DNA from: Actinoplanes oblitus
GTDB lineage: Bacteria; Actinomycetota; Actinomycetes; Mycobacteriales; Micromonosporaceae
Direction of reading: 5' to 3'
Assembly: GCF_030252345.1 (NCBI RefSeq)
Contig: NZ_CP126980.1
Span: 7,331,501 to 7,395,500, forward strand
Length of the DNA stretch: 64,000 nucleotides
The notes under the pieces are model-generated. The model worked only from the letters and a program-made list of their open reading frames with translations, was not told where the DNA came from and ran no database searches. Positions 14,610 through 22,511 of this stretch are shown piece after piece (position 1 is the stretch's first letter; every line of letters begins with the position of its first letter). A program made the position numbers and the translations under genes.

Positions 14610-15126
14610 GGTGAACTCGCGCCACTCCCGCATGACCTCGCCCCCGGCTAGCGTCTCATCGTCGCGTGCGCGGCGGTTACGAGACATCCCTCAGCTTGAT
14701 TTTCAACCTGTGCGGCGTGGTCTGGGGCTGGTCGATTCTGGTGGCCGTGTTGGTGCTGGTGACGGTGTGGACGTCATGGCGGATCGGCGGGTGGCTGTCG
14801 CGGCGCCCGGATGGTCGTCCGGGGTCTGGCCGGGAGGGTTTTGCTCAAGGTCAGCGACCGGTTTCGGAAAGTCGCCCCGTGAGGTGTTCTGGTAGACGCG
14901 CTGCCGGGACACCCCGCCGAGGCGGCCACGGGTCTCATGGGCGCCATCAGGCGCAGCAGCTTCGATGGCACACCCGTGAGCGCCCATCAGGTGGTTCTGA
15001 CGGCCATGACCCCGACCCCGCCGGGATCGGCTCCCTGGCCGATGACGCTGACTGCGCGTCCTTGGAGCCGCGCGCTTTGCCGCGGCGATTCGTCAACCTT
15101 TCGGCCCTCGACTACGTCTAACGATC
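14610..15126. other. Intergenic region with a possible small membrane protein ORF
   Basis: 517 bp. A GTG-started frame at 14666 encodes one convincing hydrophobic helix (SLIFNLCGVVWGWSILVAVL) followed by a basic tail, and then decays into Arg/Gly-rich sequence until 15121. The first ~50 codons could be a small membrane protein, but there is no clear ribosome-binding site and the rest looks non-coding. The promoter of the sigma-factor gene at 15127 must lie in the last 100-150 bp. Confidence 0.3.
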
Positions 15127-15666
15127 ATGAAGATCAGACGGCGCCGCCACACCGACGAGACGTTCATCGAGTTCGTGGCAACGCGCTCGGGTCGGCTGAT
15201 CGCACACGCAGAGCTTCTCTGCGGCCATCATGAGCAGGCGCGCGACATCGTGCAAACCGTGTTGATCCGCGCTTACCGGCGTTGGCGGCACATCGAGCAA
15301 GACGACCCGTACGGCTATCTACACCGCGCGGTGACCAACGCGGTCACCGACTGGTGGCGCACCGCGCACCAGCGTCACGAACAACCAGTCGACGTGGTGC
15401 CCGACCAGCCGGCCACCCCCGAGAACACCTTCGAGGACCGCCGGGAGCTGCTCGCCGCCCTCGGTCACCTCACCCATCGGGAGCGCGCCGTCGTCGCGTT
15501 GCGCTACCTGGACGACTGCTCCGAACGGGAGACAGCCGACCTGCTCGGCGTCAGTCTCGGCACGGTGAAGTCCACCTGTTCACGAGCACTCCGCAAGCTA
15601 CGAGTCACTCTCGCCGACGAGGAACCGCCTCCGCACCACACTGACGCCAACCCGATCACGGCCTGA
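15127..15666 (+). CDS. ECF RNA polymerase sigma factor (SigE-type family)
   Basis: 179 residues, the usual size for this group. The sigma-2 region (FIEFVATRSGRLIAHAELLC, then ARDIVQTVLIRAYRRW) contacts the -10 element and core polymerase. A short linker leads to sigma-4 (LTHRERAVVALRYLDDCSE, DLLGVSLGTVKSTCSRALRKL), whose helix-turn-helix reads -35. It matches the actinobacterial SigE-like ECF factors. The next gene starts 11 nt later and encodes a membrane-anchored protein, the usual arrangement for a sigma factor and a regulator or target. Its regulon is unknown. Confidence 0.9.
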   Translation: MKIRRRRHTDETFIEFVATRSGRLIAHAELLCGHHEQARDIVQTVLIRAYRRWRHIEQDDPYGYLHRAVTNAVTDWWRTAHQRHEQPVDVVPDQPATPENTFEDRRELLAALGHLTHRERAVVALRYLDDCSERETADLLGVSLGTVKSTCSRALRKLRVTLADEEPPPHHTDANPITA

Positions 15667-15677
15667 CGGAGCCCCTG

Positions 15678-16688
15678 ATGCCTACCCAAGACCACCTGAG
15701 GAACGCTATGAACGAGATGGCCCGCTCCACTGATCCGTTGTCGCCCGCGGCGGTGCTGCAGTCCGCCCGGCGCCGCCAGACACAGCGGCGTCTCCTGGCC
15801 GCCGTGGCAACCGCAACGGCGGTCGTGGCGGTGTCCGTCGGAGTCGCCGCGCTCAACCCCGCCCGCCCGCTCGACAACCAGACCACCACGGACACCGGTG
15901 ACGCCGGGCAGACACTGCGGAACTCCGTGACCGCGCTGCGTGCCGGCAACTACACCTTCACCCGAACCGGCGCCGGTTCGGTCGCCGACATTCAGCGTGG
16001 TGCGGTTCACCTGCCGGACAGCGTGCTGATCCAACACTCTGACACGTTCGCGGTGCTACGCACCGGCTCCGGCACGTACCTTCGTTACCTGCTCCACGTG
16101 CGACCCGAGGCACGGGACGAGTACCGGCAATACTTCCGGAAGCATCTCAAGGGCGCCCAAGCGGAGAAGGTCGAAAAGATCTATGCCCAGCTGGACGGCG
16201 AACACTGGACGCGCGCCGACGAGAAGAAGCTGGCGGACGCCGCCACCGTCGACGAGCAGAGCGGGCTGGACTCCATGGCGCGCCTGCCCACGTCCGGGCA
16301 ACCCGACGCCACCGGCGCCGACGCCCTGATCGCCGCGGTGACCAGCGCTGAACGTTCCGGCAACACGATCACCGGCACGCTGGACGCCACCAAGCCGAAC
16401 CCGCTCCTGGAGCAGCTGTTCAATGACCCGACCTACCTGTACGGCGTGGGCGCCACGACAATGCCTTACCGGGCGACCCTCGACGATCAGGGCCGGCTCA
16501 CCGACTTCACCGTCACGATGCCCGATCATCAGATGGCCTCCCAGCCGGCCGGACCGGTCGATCCCGAGCCGCCACTGATCATCCAAATCTCGGAGTACGG
16601 CCGGACCGAAGCGCAGAATCCCCCGGCGCAGGTAAGCGGCGAGCTGACCACCGACGCCTACGATCTGCTCGCCCGCGACACGGACTGA
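15678..16688 (+). CDS. Membrane-anchored extracytoplasmic protein co-transcribed with the sigma factor
   Basis: 336 residues. A short cytoplasmic N-terminus (~40 residues, Arg-rich RRRQTQRRLL) is followed by one transmembrane helix at ~40-60 (AAVATATAVVAVSVGVAAL) and a ~270-residue extracytoplasmic domain. That domain is soluble, rich in Thr, Asp and Gln, and has no recognisable catalytic motif. Its position directly after an ECF sigma gene suggests an anti-sigma or signal-sensing partner. However, the cytoplasmic part lacks the zinc-binding HxxxCxxC motif of ZAS anti-sigma factors, so this may be a target rather than an inhibitor. A second in-frame ATG at 15708 would shorten the N-terminus. 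Confidence 0.55.
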   Translation: MPTQDHLRNAMNEMARSTDPLSPAAVLQSARRRQTQRRLLAAVATATAVVAVSVGVAALNPARPLDNQTTTDTGDAGQTLRNSVTALRAGNYTFTRTGAGSVADIQRGAVHLPDSVLIQHSDTFAVLRTGSGTYLRYLLHVRPEARDEYRQYFRKHLKGAQAEKVEKIYAQLDGEHWTRADEKKLADAATVDEQSGLDSMARLPTSGQPDATGADALIAAVTSAERSGNTITGTLDATKPNPLLEQLFNDPTYLYGVGATTMPYRATLDDQGRLTDFTVTMPDHQMASQPAGPVDPEPPLIIQISEYGRTEAQNPPAQVSGELTTDAYDLLARDTD

Positions 16689-16876
16689 GGACAGTCCGGG
16701 AGCCGGTCACCCGCGACCGCCGCCAGCCGCAGCCGGCGCTCTGGTACTACTCGACGCCGAAGAACGAGCACCTGCGCTGACGCTGATCCGCCCCCTGGTC
16801 ACCGGCCCCCGCGGCGTTTTCAGCCGGACTGCATCCGAGCCCTTGTTCGACTGATGACCGGACGAGGACGCGGGTT

Positions 16877-18019
16877 TCAGCGGTTGCGGAGAGTGCGGCC
16901 CAGCATGCCCATCGCCGAGGTCACGACGATCAGGATGGACATCGCCGCGTGCAGGGAGGTCAGCGTGATCAAGGCGCCCATCAGGGGCGGGCCGGCGAGG
17001 AAGCCCAGGTAACCGATCGCGGAGACGGTCGCGACGGCGCCGGCCGTGGTCATCGGATCGTCCGCGGCGCGGCTGAACGCCACCGGTGCGACGGGGGCGA
17101 TTCCCAGGCCGACCAGCGCGTATGCGACCAAGCCGGCCGCGGGGACCGGCACCGCGACGGCGAGGGCGGCGCCGGTGGCGGAGACCAGGGCACAGCCGGC
17201 CAACAGCCGGTGCGAGGGGAACCGGGACCGCAGCGGGTCGGTGGCCAGCCGCCCCACCACCATGCCCGCCGAGAAGGCGGCGAAGCCGGCCGCGGCCACC
17301 TCGCTCGGGGCGTTCCCGGCGTCATGGAGGAACACCGCACCCCAATCGTTGATCACGCCTTCGCCGAGCAGGGCGCAGAAGGCGATCAGGCCGAGCAGCC
17401 AGAGGAGTCGGGACGGCGTGGCCGGCCGGGTCCGCCCGGCTCGTCGCGCCGGCGCATCGGGCAGCAGCGCGACCGCCGCGACCGCGCACACTCCGGCCAG
17501 CACCGCGGAGGTCGCGGCGAAGTGTGCTGCCGGGCCGATTCCGGCACCGGCCGCCAGCGCTCCCACCGTGGCGCCGGCGATACCGCCGGCGCTGAGCATG
17601 GCGTGCTGACGGCCGAGCACGGGCCGGCCGACGGCACGCTCGATCAGCAGCCCCTGGGTGTTCATGGCGACGTCGACCGTGCTGTTGGCGAACGCGAACA
17701 ACGCCAGCGCGCCGGTCAGCACGGGCAGGGTCGGTGCCACCCCGATCAGGGGCAGCGCGGCGAGATAGACGCCGGTGGCGGCCAGCAGCGCGCGCCGGCT
17801 CCCCCAGCGGGCGACGATCACGCCGGCCGCGGGCAGGCCGGCCACTGCACCGGCGGTGAGCCCGAACAGGGCGACGGTGAGACCGGCCACCGAGAGTCCC
17901 AAGCGCTCCTGCACGGCCGGGACCCGGGTGGCCCAGGTTGCGAACACCGCACCGGTGACCAGGAAGAAGGTGCCGACCGCCGGGCGTACGGGCGTCGTGA
18001 CCCGGGCCACCGCGTTCAT
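16877..18019 (-). CDS. MFS transporter (12 TM), cluster exporter candidate
   Basis: 380 residues, nearly all hydrophobic helices with short basic loops; VTGAVFATWATRVPAVQERLG begins helix 1, and a typical MFS loop motif (ARWGSRRALL) follows helix 2. The fold resembles the YbjJ/fucose-type MFS group. The ATG at 18019 overlaps the preceding aminotransferase stop by four bases (ATGA), so the two are translationally coupled. This places the transporter at the end of the minus-strand arm of the biosynthetic cluster, where it may export the product or provide self-protection. Substrate not predictable. The 188 bp between it and the sigma operon hold nothing notable. Confidence 0.85.
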   Translation of the reverse strand: MNAVARVTTPVRPAVGTFFLVTGAVFATWATRVPAVQERLGLSVAGLTVALFGLTAGAVAGLPAAGVIVARWGSRRALLAATGVYLAALPLIGVAPTLPVLTGALALFAFANSTVDVAMNTQGLLIERAVGRPVLGRQHAMLSAGGIAGATVGALAAGAGIGPAAHFAATSAVLAGVCAVAAVALLPDAPARRAGRTRPATPSRLLWLLGLIAFCALLGEGVINDWGAVFLHDAGNAPSEVAAAGFAAFSAGMVVGRLATDPLRSRFPSHRLLAGCALVSATGAALAVAVPVPAAGLVAYALVGLGIAPVAPVAFSRAADDPMTTAGAVATVSAIGYLGFLAGPPLMGALITLTSLHAAMSILIVVTSAMGMLGRTLRNR

Positions 18020-19326
18020 CGGCCGGCCGTCACCGTGTCGGCCCGGGCCATGGACAGCAGGGCGTCCCGCTCGTCGACCAGGACCTTGTGGAAGACCTCG
18101 GCGACCCGCAGCATGACGGCCTCGTCGTTCGGCGGGCCGAGCGAGCTGAACGTCTGCCCGAGAACCAGCCGCCGCGCGCAGATCTCCTCGGCGACCGGGT
18201 ACTCCTCCGGCCGGTACCGGTGCGGACCGTCCGCGTGCCCGCACGTCCAAGGGCAGCCCCGGCCGTACCCCCGCATCTCCTGGAAGAGGGTCTGCGCCGG
18301 GACAGGCTGCGGCTGCCACCGCATGATGCCCAGGCCCTCGGCCCGAACCGCGCGCTCGACCGCGTCGCGGAACACCGGCACCGGGATGTCGGCGGCACCG
18401 AGGTCCTCGGGGCGCACCAGCAACGGATAGAAGAAATACACATGGGTACGGTCGGGCGGCACCACCGGCGGCCGGATGCCGGGCACTCCGTCGAGCGCGG
18501 CGGTAAGAGCGGCGCCATTCGCGATCCGCTGCCGGGTCATCTCCCCCAACCGGCTCAGCTGCGAGCCGGCGAACGCGGCGGCGAGAACGTCGATGCGGTA
18601 GTTCCAGCCCATCATCCGGGCGTTGTAGTCACGCCCCTGGCCGTCCAGTTCCTCCCCGAACATCATCACCCGGCGGGCCAGCCGCCACTGGTACTCGTCG
18701 CGGGTGGCGAACAGGCCGCCCTCGCCGAGAGCGGACAGGCATTTCGAGCCGTTCAGGCTGGAACCGCTGAGATCACCGAGGCCACCGGCGGGCCGGCCCC
18801 GGTAGGTGGCACCGTGCGACTGGGCGGCGTCCTCGATGAGGACGAGACCGTGCCGGCGGGCCACCTCGGCCAGCGCGTCGTAGTCGGCGGGTAGACCGTT
18901 CAGGTCGACCGCGATGATCGCCCGGGTCCGTGCGGTGATCCGCTCCTCGATCCGGGCCGGGTCCATGGCGAAGGTGGCGAGATCGGTGTCGACGAACACG
19001 GGGATGGCGTTGGCCTGCAGCACACACGAGGCCGACGCCAGGAAGGTGTCGGCCGGCACCAGCACCTCGTCGCCGGGGCCCACGCCGGCGGCCGCCACGG
19101 CCATGTGCAGCGCCGCGGTGCCGGAGTTCGCCGCGACGACGTACGGCATGTCACAGGCCTCGCCCCACGCCTGCTCGAGTTCCCGCACCGCCGTCATCGG
19201 CCAGTGCCACGGCACGGCCTCGTCCATCGCCCGCAGCACGGCCCGGCGGTCCTCCTCGACGACGTGCGGCCACGGCGCGAGGGCGCCCGGCGCCAGCACC
19301 GGAGTCCCTCCGTGTACGGCTAGCAT
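18016..19326 (-). CDS. DegT/DnrJ/EryC1/StrS-family PLP aminotransferase
   Basis: 436 residues. The family pattern is clear: NSGTAALHMAV cofactor loop, EDAAQSHGA, the Schiff-base lysine K195 in LNGSKCLSALGEGG, and YNARMMGWNYRIDVLAAAF. These enzymes aminate keto-sugars or cyclitols, using glutamate or glutamine as amino donor; AHBA synthase is an aromatic-forming relative. The start (ATG 19326) overlaps the epimerase stop by seven bases, and the end overlaps the MFS start. Pairing with a sugar epimerase suggests an aminosugar or aminocyclitol unit, but no glycosyltransferase or dTDP-sugar synthase lies nearby, so the substrate is open. Confidence 0.88.
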   Translation of the reverse strand: MLAVHGGTPVLAPGALAPWPHVVEEDRRAVLRAMDEAVPWHWPMTAVRELEQAWGEACDMPYVVAANSGTAALHMAVAAAGVGPGDEVLVPADTFLASASCVLQANAIPVFVDTDLATFAMDPARIEERITARTRAIIAVDLNGLPADYDALAEVARRHGLVLIEDAAQSHGATYRGRPAGGLGDLSGSSLNGSKCLSALGEGGLFATRDEYQWRLARRVMMFGEELDGQGRDYNARMMGWNYRIDVLAAAFAGSQLSRLGEMTRQRIANGAALTAALDGVPGIRPPVVPPDRTHVYFFYPLLVRPEDLGAADIPVPVFRDAVERAVRAEGLGIMRWQPQPVPAQTLFQEMRGYGRGCPWTCGHADGPHRYRPEEYPVAEEICARRLVLGQTFSSLGPPNDEAVMLRVAEVFHKVLVDERDALLSMARADTVTAGR

Positions 19327-20372
19327 GCGTCCGCTCCGGCGCCCGCGGTCTGCGGCACCGCGCGTACGGTGACGGCCGGTGTCCGGTGGAAGATCGCCGC
19401 GACGGTGGGCAGCTCGGGGTTCTCGCCGAGCAGGCCGGCGAGTTCCCGGATGCCGTCTGCCAGCGGCACCCTGGCCCGGAACCCGATTCCGGCCAGCTTC
19501 GAAACGTCGGCGACCAGCCGGTACGTGTCGCTGAGCACGGTGCGGTCGGGAACCAGCTCGGCCGGCCGCCCGGTTGCCGACTCGACCGCGTCGGCGAGCT
19601 GCCGCATCGACACCTCCTCCCCGGAGCCGAGGTTGTAGACCTCGCCCTCGGTGCCGGACTCGGCGAGCGCGACGAGACTGTCGCAGAGGTCCCGCACGTG
19701 GATGAAGTCGCGTGTCTTGCCGTCGACGTCTCCGACGACGGGAATGGCCCGCCGGTTGAGATGCCAGCGGAGGAATTGGGAGACCTCGCCACCGGCACGG
19801 CGCGGATCCTCACCGGGGCCGTAGACGACGAAGGACCGGCCGATCACCACGGGCAGTCCGATCGTCCGGTGCAGGCTGCGCAGCACGAGTTCGCCGGAGA
19901 GTTTGGAGGCGCCGTACGGCAGGAACGGCATCGTGCTGTGGTTCTCGGTCATCGGCGACTGCTCCGGTACGCCGTACACGATCGCCGACGACAGGTAGAC
20001 CAGCCGGCGTACCCCCAGCTCGGCGCACGCGTTGCCGACGTTGCAGGTACCGAGCCCGTTGGTCTCGAAATCGAACCGGGGGTTCTCCACCGACACCGTT
20101 CCGCTGGCGTTGCCGGCCAGGTGGAAGACCGTGTCGACGCCGTTCAGGGCGGCGCGTACCTGGGCGTGGTCGCGCAGGTCGGCCCGCCGCAGGGTCACCC
20201 CGTCGAGTTCGGACAACTCGGGCGGCAGGTCGGACAGGTCCACCACGTGCACCCGCAGCCCCCGTTCGGCCAGGGCTCGCACCAGGTGCCGGCCGATGAA
20301 TCCGGACCCACCGGTCACGGCCACGTCCGAGACGCCGGGCGGGACCAGCCTGGTCGCTGTCAGCTGGATCAT
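19320..20372 (-). CDS. NAD-dependent epimerase/dehydratase (extended SDR)
   Basis: 350 residues. Rossmann motif TGGSGFIG at ~20-27, then the acidic VVDLSD that selects NAD, the HLAGNASG stretch, and the YGASK active site with the upstream Ser (LSSAIVYG). The C-terminal half has the GSGEEVSMRQL pattern of the GalE/GDP-mannose dehydratase group. It probably oxidises and isomerises a nucleotide sugar or related alcohol, supplying a ketone to the DegT aminotransferase encoded next to it. Translation is coupled to that gene by a seven-base overlap. The substrate cannot be deduced. Confidence 0.85.
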   Translation of the reverse strand: MIQLTATRLVPPGVSDVAVTGGSGFIGRHLVRALAERGLRVHVVDLSDLPPELSELDGVTLRRADLRDHAQVRAALNGVDTVFHLAGNASGTVSVENPRFDFETNGLGTCNVGNACAELGVRRLVYLSSAIVYGVPEQSPMTENHSTMPFLPYGASKLSGELVLRSLHRTIGLPVVIGRSFVVYGPGEDPRRAGGEVSQFLRWHLNRRAIPVVGDVDGKTRDFIHVRDLCDSLVALAESGTEGEVYNLGSGEEVSMRQLADAVESATGRPAELVPDRTVLSDTYRLVADVSKLAGIGFRARVPLADGIRELAGLLGENPELPTVAAIFHRTPAVTVRAVPQTAGAGADAC

Positions 20373-20400
20373 GTCGTACTTCCCTTCGTGGTGTTCGAGG

Positions 20401-21726
20401 TCAGTGGGCGGCGACCGCGATGTTCTGCAGGCCGCCGTGGCGTTCGACGCTGATCACGCCGTCGGCGCCGTCGGGGAAGAACCGGGCCAGGCAGCCGCCG
20501 GGCCGTCCGCCGATGACGAACGGGCCGAGGACCGGGGCGACCAGCCCGGTGGTGACCGAGCCGTCCTCGGCGCGGACCGACATGGGATAGCGCAGCGACT
20601 CCACCCGCTCCTGCGCGATGCTGTCGCCGGCGTGCACCGCGGCGCCGACTGCCGCACGCCAGGTCGCGGTGTCGGTGTCCCGGCCCATCAGCACCTTCTC
20701 CCCCTTCATGCCGATGGCGCCCTTGAGCAGGAACCGCTCCGGGCACGCCAGCAGCAGCTCGTCCAGCCGGTGCAGGGCGCCCTGGTAGCGGACCTGCTGG
20801 GTGCCGACGACGCGCGTCCAGGGCAGGTACCGCTGGACGAGTTCCCGGTCCTGGGCGCTCATGCCCGGCTGCCCGGCCGAGGCGACGGCCAGCAGCTTCT
20901 TGTTGGACAGCAGCGCCGAGGTCTGCGAGGCCAGCAACTGGCATCCGGCCGCGAGCGCCTCGCCCAGCGGCGACCAGTCCAGGCCCATCTCGCCCCACTC
21001 CTGCACGGTGAAATGCCGCAGCCCGAGCGGGTAACTCAACCGGCCGTCCCGGGTGAACAGGCCGTCCATGAGATCGGTCGGTTCGAAGAACTCGGCCCGC
21101 AGGCCGCGCCGGCGCAGATAGTCGACCTCTGAGTCGAAGTACCGGGTGCTGGTCACGCCCCGGACGAGGTCGGCGACACTGCCCACCAGGGCGACGGCAC
21201 GGTCGGTGCCCTCACGTGCGGCGGTCTCTTCGAACAGGTCGGCGCGGGCGGCGTACGGCCGGTACGCCGACAGTCCCCGGCCGGCGTAGATGTCGTCCAC
21301 CCAGGTGTCGCCGAGCAGCTGGGTCTGCACGGCCGCGCCGACACCACCGCCGACGTTGTACTCGATGAGTTTGACGCCGTCCGGGGTGACGAACGCGTCG
21401 GGGCGGGCGATGCACGCGGCGTACCGCCATTCCCACTCGTCGTCGCCGGTGAACAGCGGCGCGGTGACCGGATCGATGCCGAGGGCGGCGAGCCGCTCGC
21501 CGCGGTCGTTGCCGAGCCGGCGTGCCGCACGGAACAGCACGCCGAGGACGGCGGCTGCGGCGCTGTGCAGTTCCTCGTACGTGGCGGCCGGTAACAGCAC
21601 CGGATGCAGTGGTACCGGATTCGGCGGAAAGGGCACGTCGCGCATCCCGTGGCGCAGCCGGTCGCGAATCTCCTCGGGTTCGCCGGCCAGCAGGGGCGCG
21701 GGGGCCAGGATCTCACTGGACGTCAT
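20401..21726 (-). CDS. Glutathionylspermidine-synthase-like (ATP-grasp-type) ligase
   Basis: 441 residues. I set the start at ATG 21726 (MTSSEILAPAP) rather than the longer frame from 21810, because the extra residues look non-coding and would overlap the divergent gene. Two segments point to an ATP-grasp enzyme of the glutathionylspermidine-synthase/circularly permuted type: KLIEYNVGGGVGA resembles the LEYN metal/substrate motif, and FLLKGAIGMKGEKVLMG resembles the nucleotide-gripping Lys/Gly loop. Such ligases activate a carboxylate as acyl phosphate and form an amide with an amine. It lies 28 nt upstream of the epimerase on the same strand. The family assignment is by motif only. Confidence 0.55.
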   Translation of the reverse strand: MTSSEILAPAPLLAGEPEEIRDRLRHGMRDVPFPPNPVPLHPVLLPAATYEELHSAAAAVLGVLFRAARRLGNDRGERLAALGIDPVTAPLFTGDDEWEWRYAACIARPDAFVTPDGVKLIEYNVGGGVGAAVQTQLLGDTWVDDIYAGRGLSAYRPYAARADLFEETAAREGTDRAVALVGSVADLVRGVTSTRYFDSEVDYLRRRGLRAEFFEPTDLMDGLFTRDGRLSYPLGLRHFTVQEWGEMGLDWSPLGEALAAGCQLLASQTSALLSNKKLLAVASAGQPGMSAQDRELVQRYLPWTRVVGTQQVRYQGALHRLDELLLACPERFLLKGAIGMKGEKVLMGRDTDTATWRAAVGAAVHAGDSIAQERVESLRYPMSVRAEDGSVTTGLVAPVLGPFVIGGRPGGCLARFFPDGADGVISVERHGGLQNIAVAAH

Positions 21727-21803
21727 GGATCGATCGTGTCCGCGGTGCGTGCAGCTGCCGTGTAGCGCCGATGTAGCCGCCGGATTTGTTAGGGTGCGTG
21801 ACC

Positions 21804-22511
21804 ATGTCAACGCTTTTCGCCGACGTCGCCGCGCTACGGGCGAGCGTCGCCCGGTTCCAGGAGTCGGTGTCGGCGTTGCCCGACGCGGCGCTGTCCGAAC
21901 CGTCGCTGTTGCCCGGCTGGAGCCGCGGGCACGTGCTCACCCATGTGGCCAGGTCGGCGGATTCCCGCCGACGGCTGCTGGAGGCGGCCCGGCACGGCGA
22001 GGTCGGCCGGCAGTACGCCGATGAGGAGCACCGCGCTCGTGAGATCGAGGAGGGTGCCCGGCGACTGCCCGGGCAGATCCGCCGCGACGCCGTGGAGTCG
22101 CTGGATCGGCTGCTGACCGTGGTGACCGAGCAGCCCGCCGACCGGTGGGACACACCCGGCGTCTGGCTGGGTGTTGGTCCCCGGCCGGTGCGCCGGGTGG
22201 TGCCCAGCATGCGCCGCGAGGTGGAGTACCACCACGTCGACCTGGCAGCCGAGTACGGCCCGGACGACTGGCCGGCCGACTTCGTCGAGGCACAGCTCGA
22301 CCGGGTGACCGCGTCGTTCGGCGAGCGAGCCGACGCCGGGGCGTTCACCGTACGGCTGCCCGGCCGGGATCTGCGGGTGGGCGACGGCGGGGACCTCGTC
22401 GTGGCCGGTGAACCGGCGCCGATGCTGGCCTGGCTGACCGGCCGTGGCGACGGCTCGGGACTGCGCACCTCGCCACCGGGGCCGCTGCCAGCGCTACCCC
22501 CGCTGTCCTGA
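21804..22511 (+). CDS. DinB-fold maleylpyruvate-isomerase-type protein, probably mycothiol-dependent
   Basis: 235 residues, start ATG 21804 (MSTLFADVAALRASVARF). The N-terminal four-helix DinB-like bundle has the metal-ligand pattern GWSRGHVLTHVARSAD, and the C-terminal part matches the maleylpyruvate isomerase accessory domain. The family uses mycothiol as cofactor in actinobacteria, for isomerisation or thiol transfer. It is divergent from the ATP-grasp gene (77 bp between starts) and overlaps the 3' end of the LanB gene by 18 bp. It is the only plus-strand gene inside the minus-strand arm. It may open a thiol adduct or act in detoxification. Confidence 0.75.
   Translation: MSTLFADVAALRASVARFQESVSALPDAALSEPSLLPGWSRGHVLTHVARSADSRRRLLEAARHGEVGRQYADEEHRAREIEEGARRLPGQIRRDAVESLDRLLTVVTEQPADRWDTPGVWLGVGPRPVRRVVPSMRREVEYHHVDLAAEYGPDDWPADFVEAQLDRVTASFGERADAGAFTVRLPGRDLRVGDGGDLVVAGEPAPMLAWLTGRGDGSGLRTSPPGPLPALPPLS

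Noticed and set aside
16689..16876. Terminator between the sigma-factor operon and the convergent MFS gene
   Set aside because: Short GC-rich complementary runs exist, but no stem with a T run is convincing.
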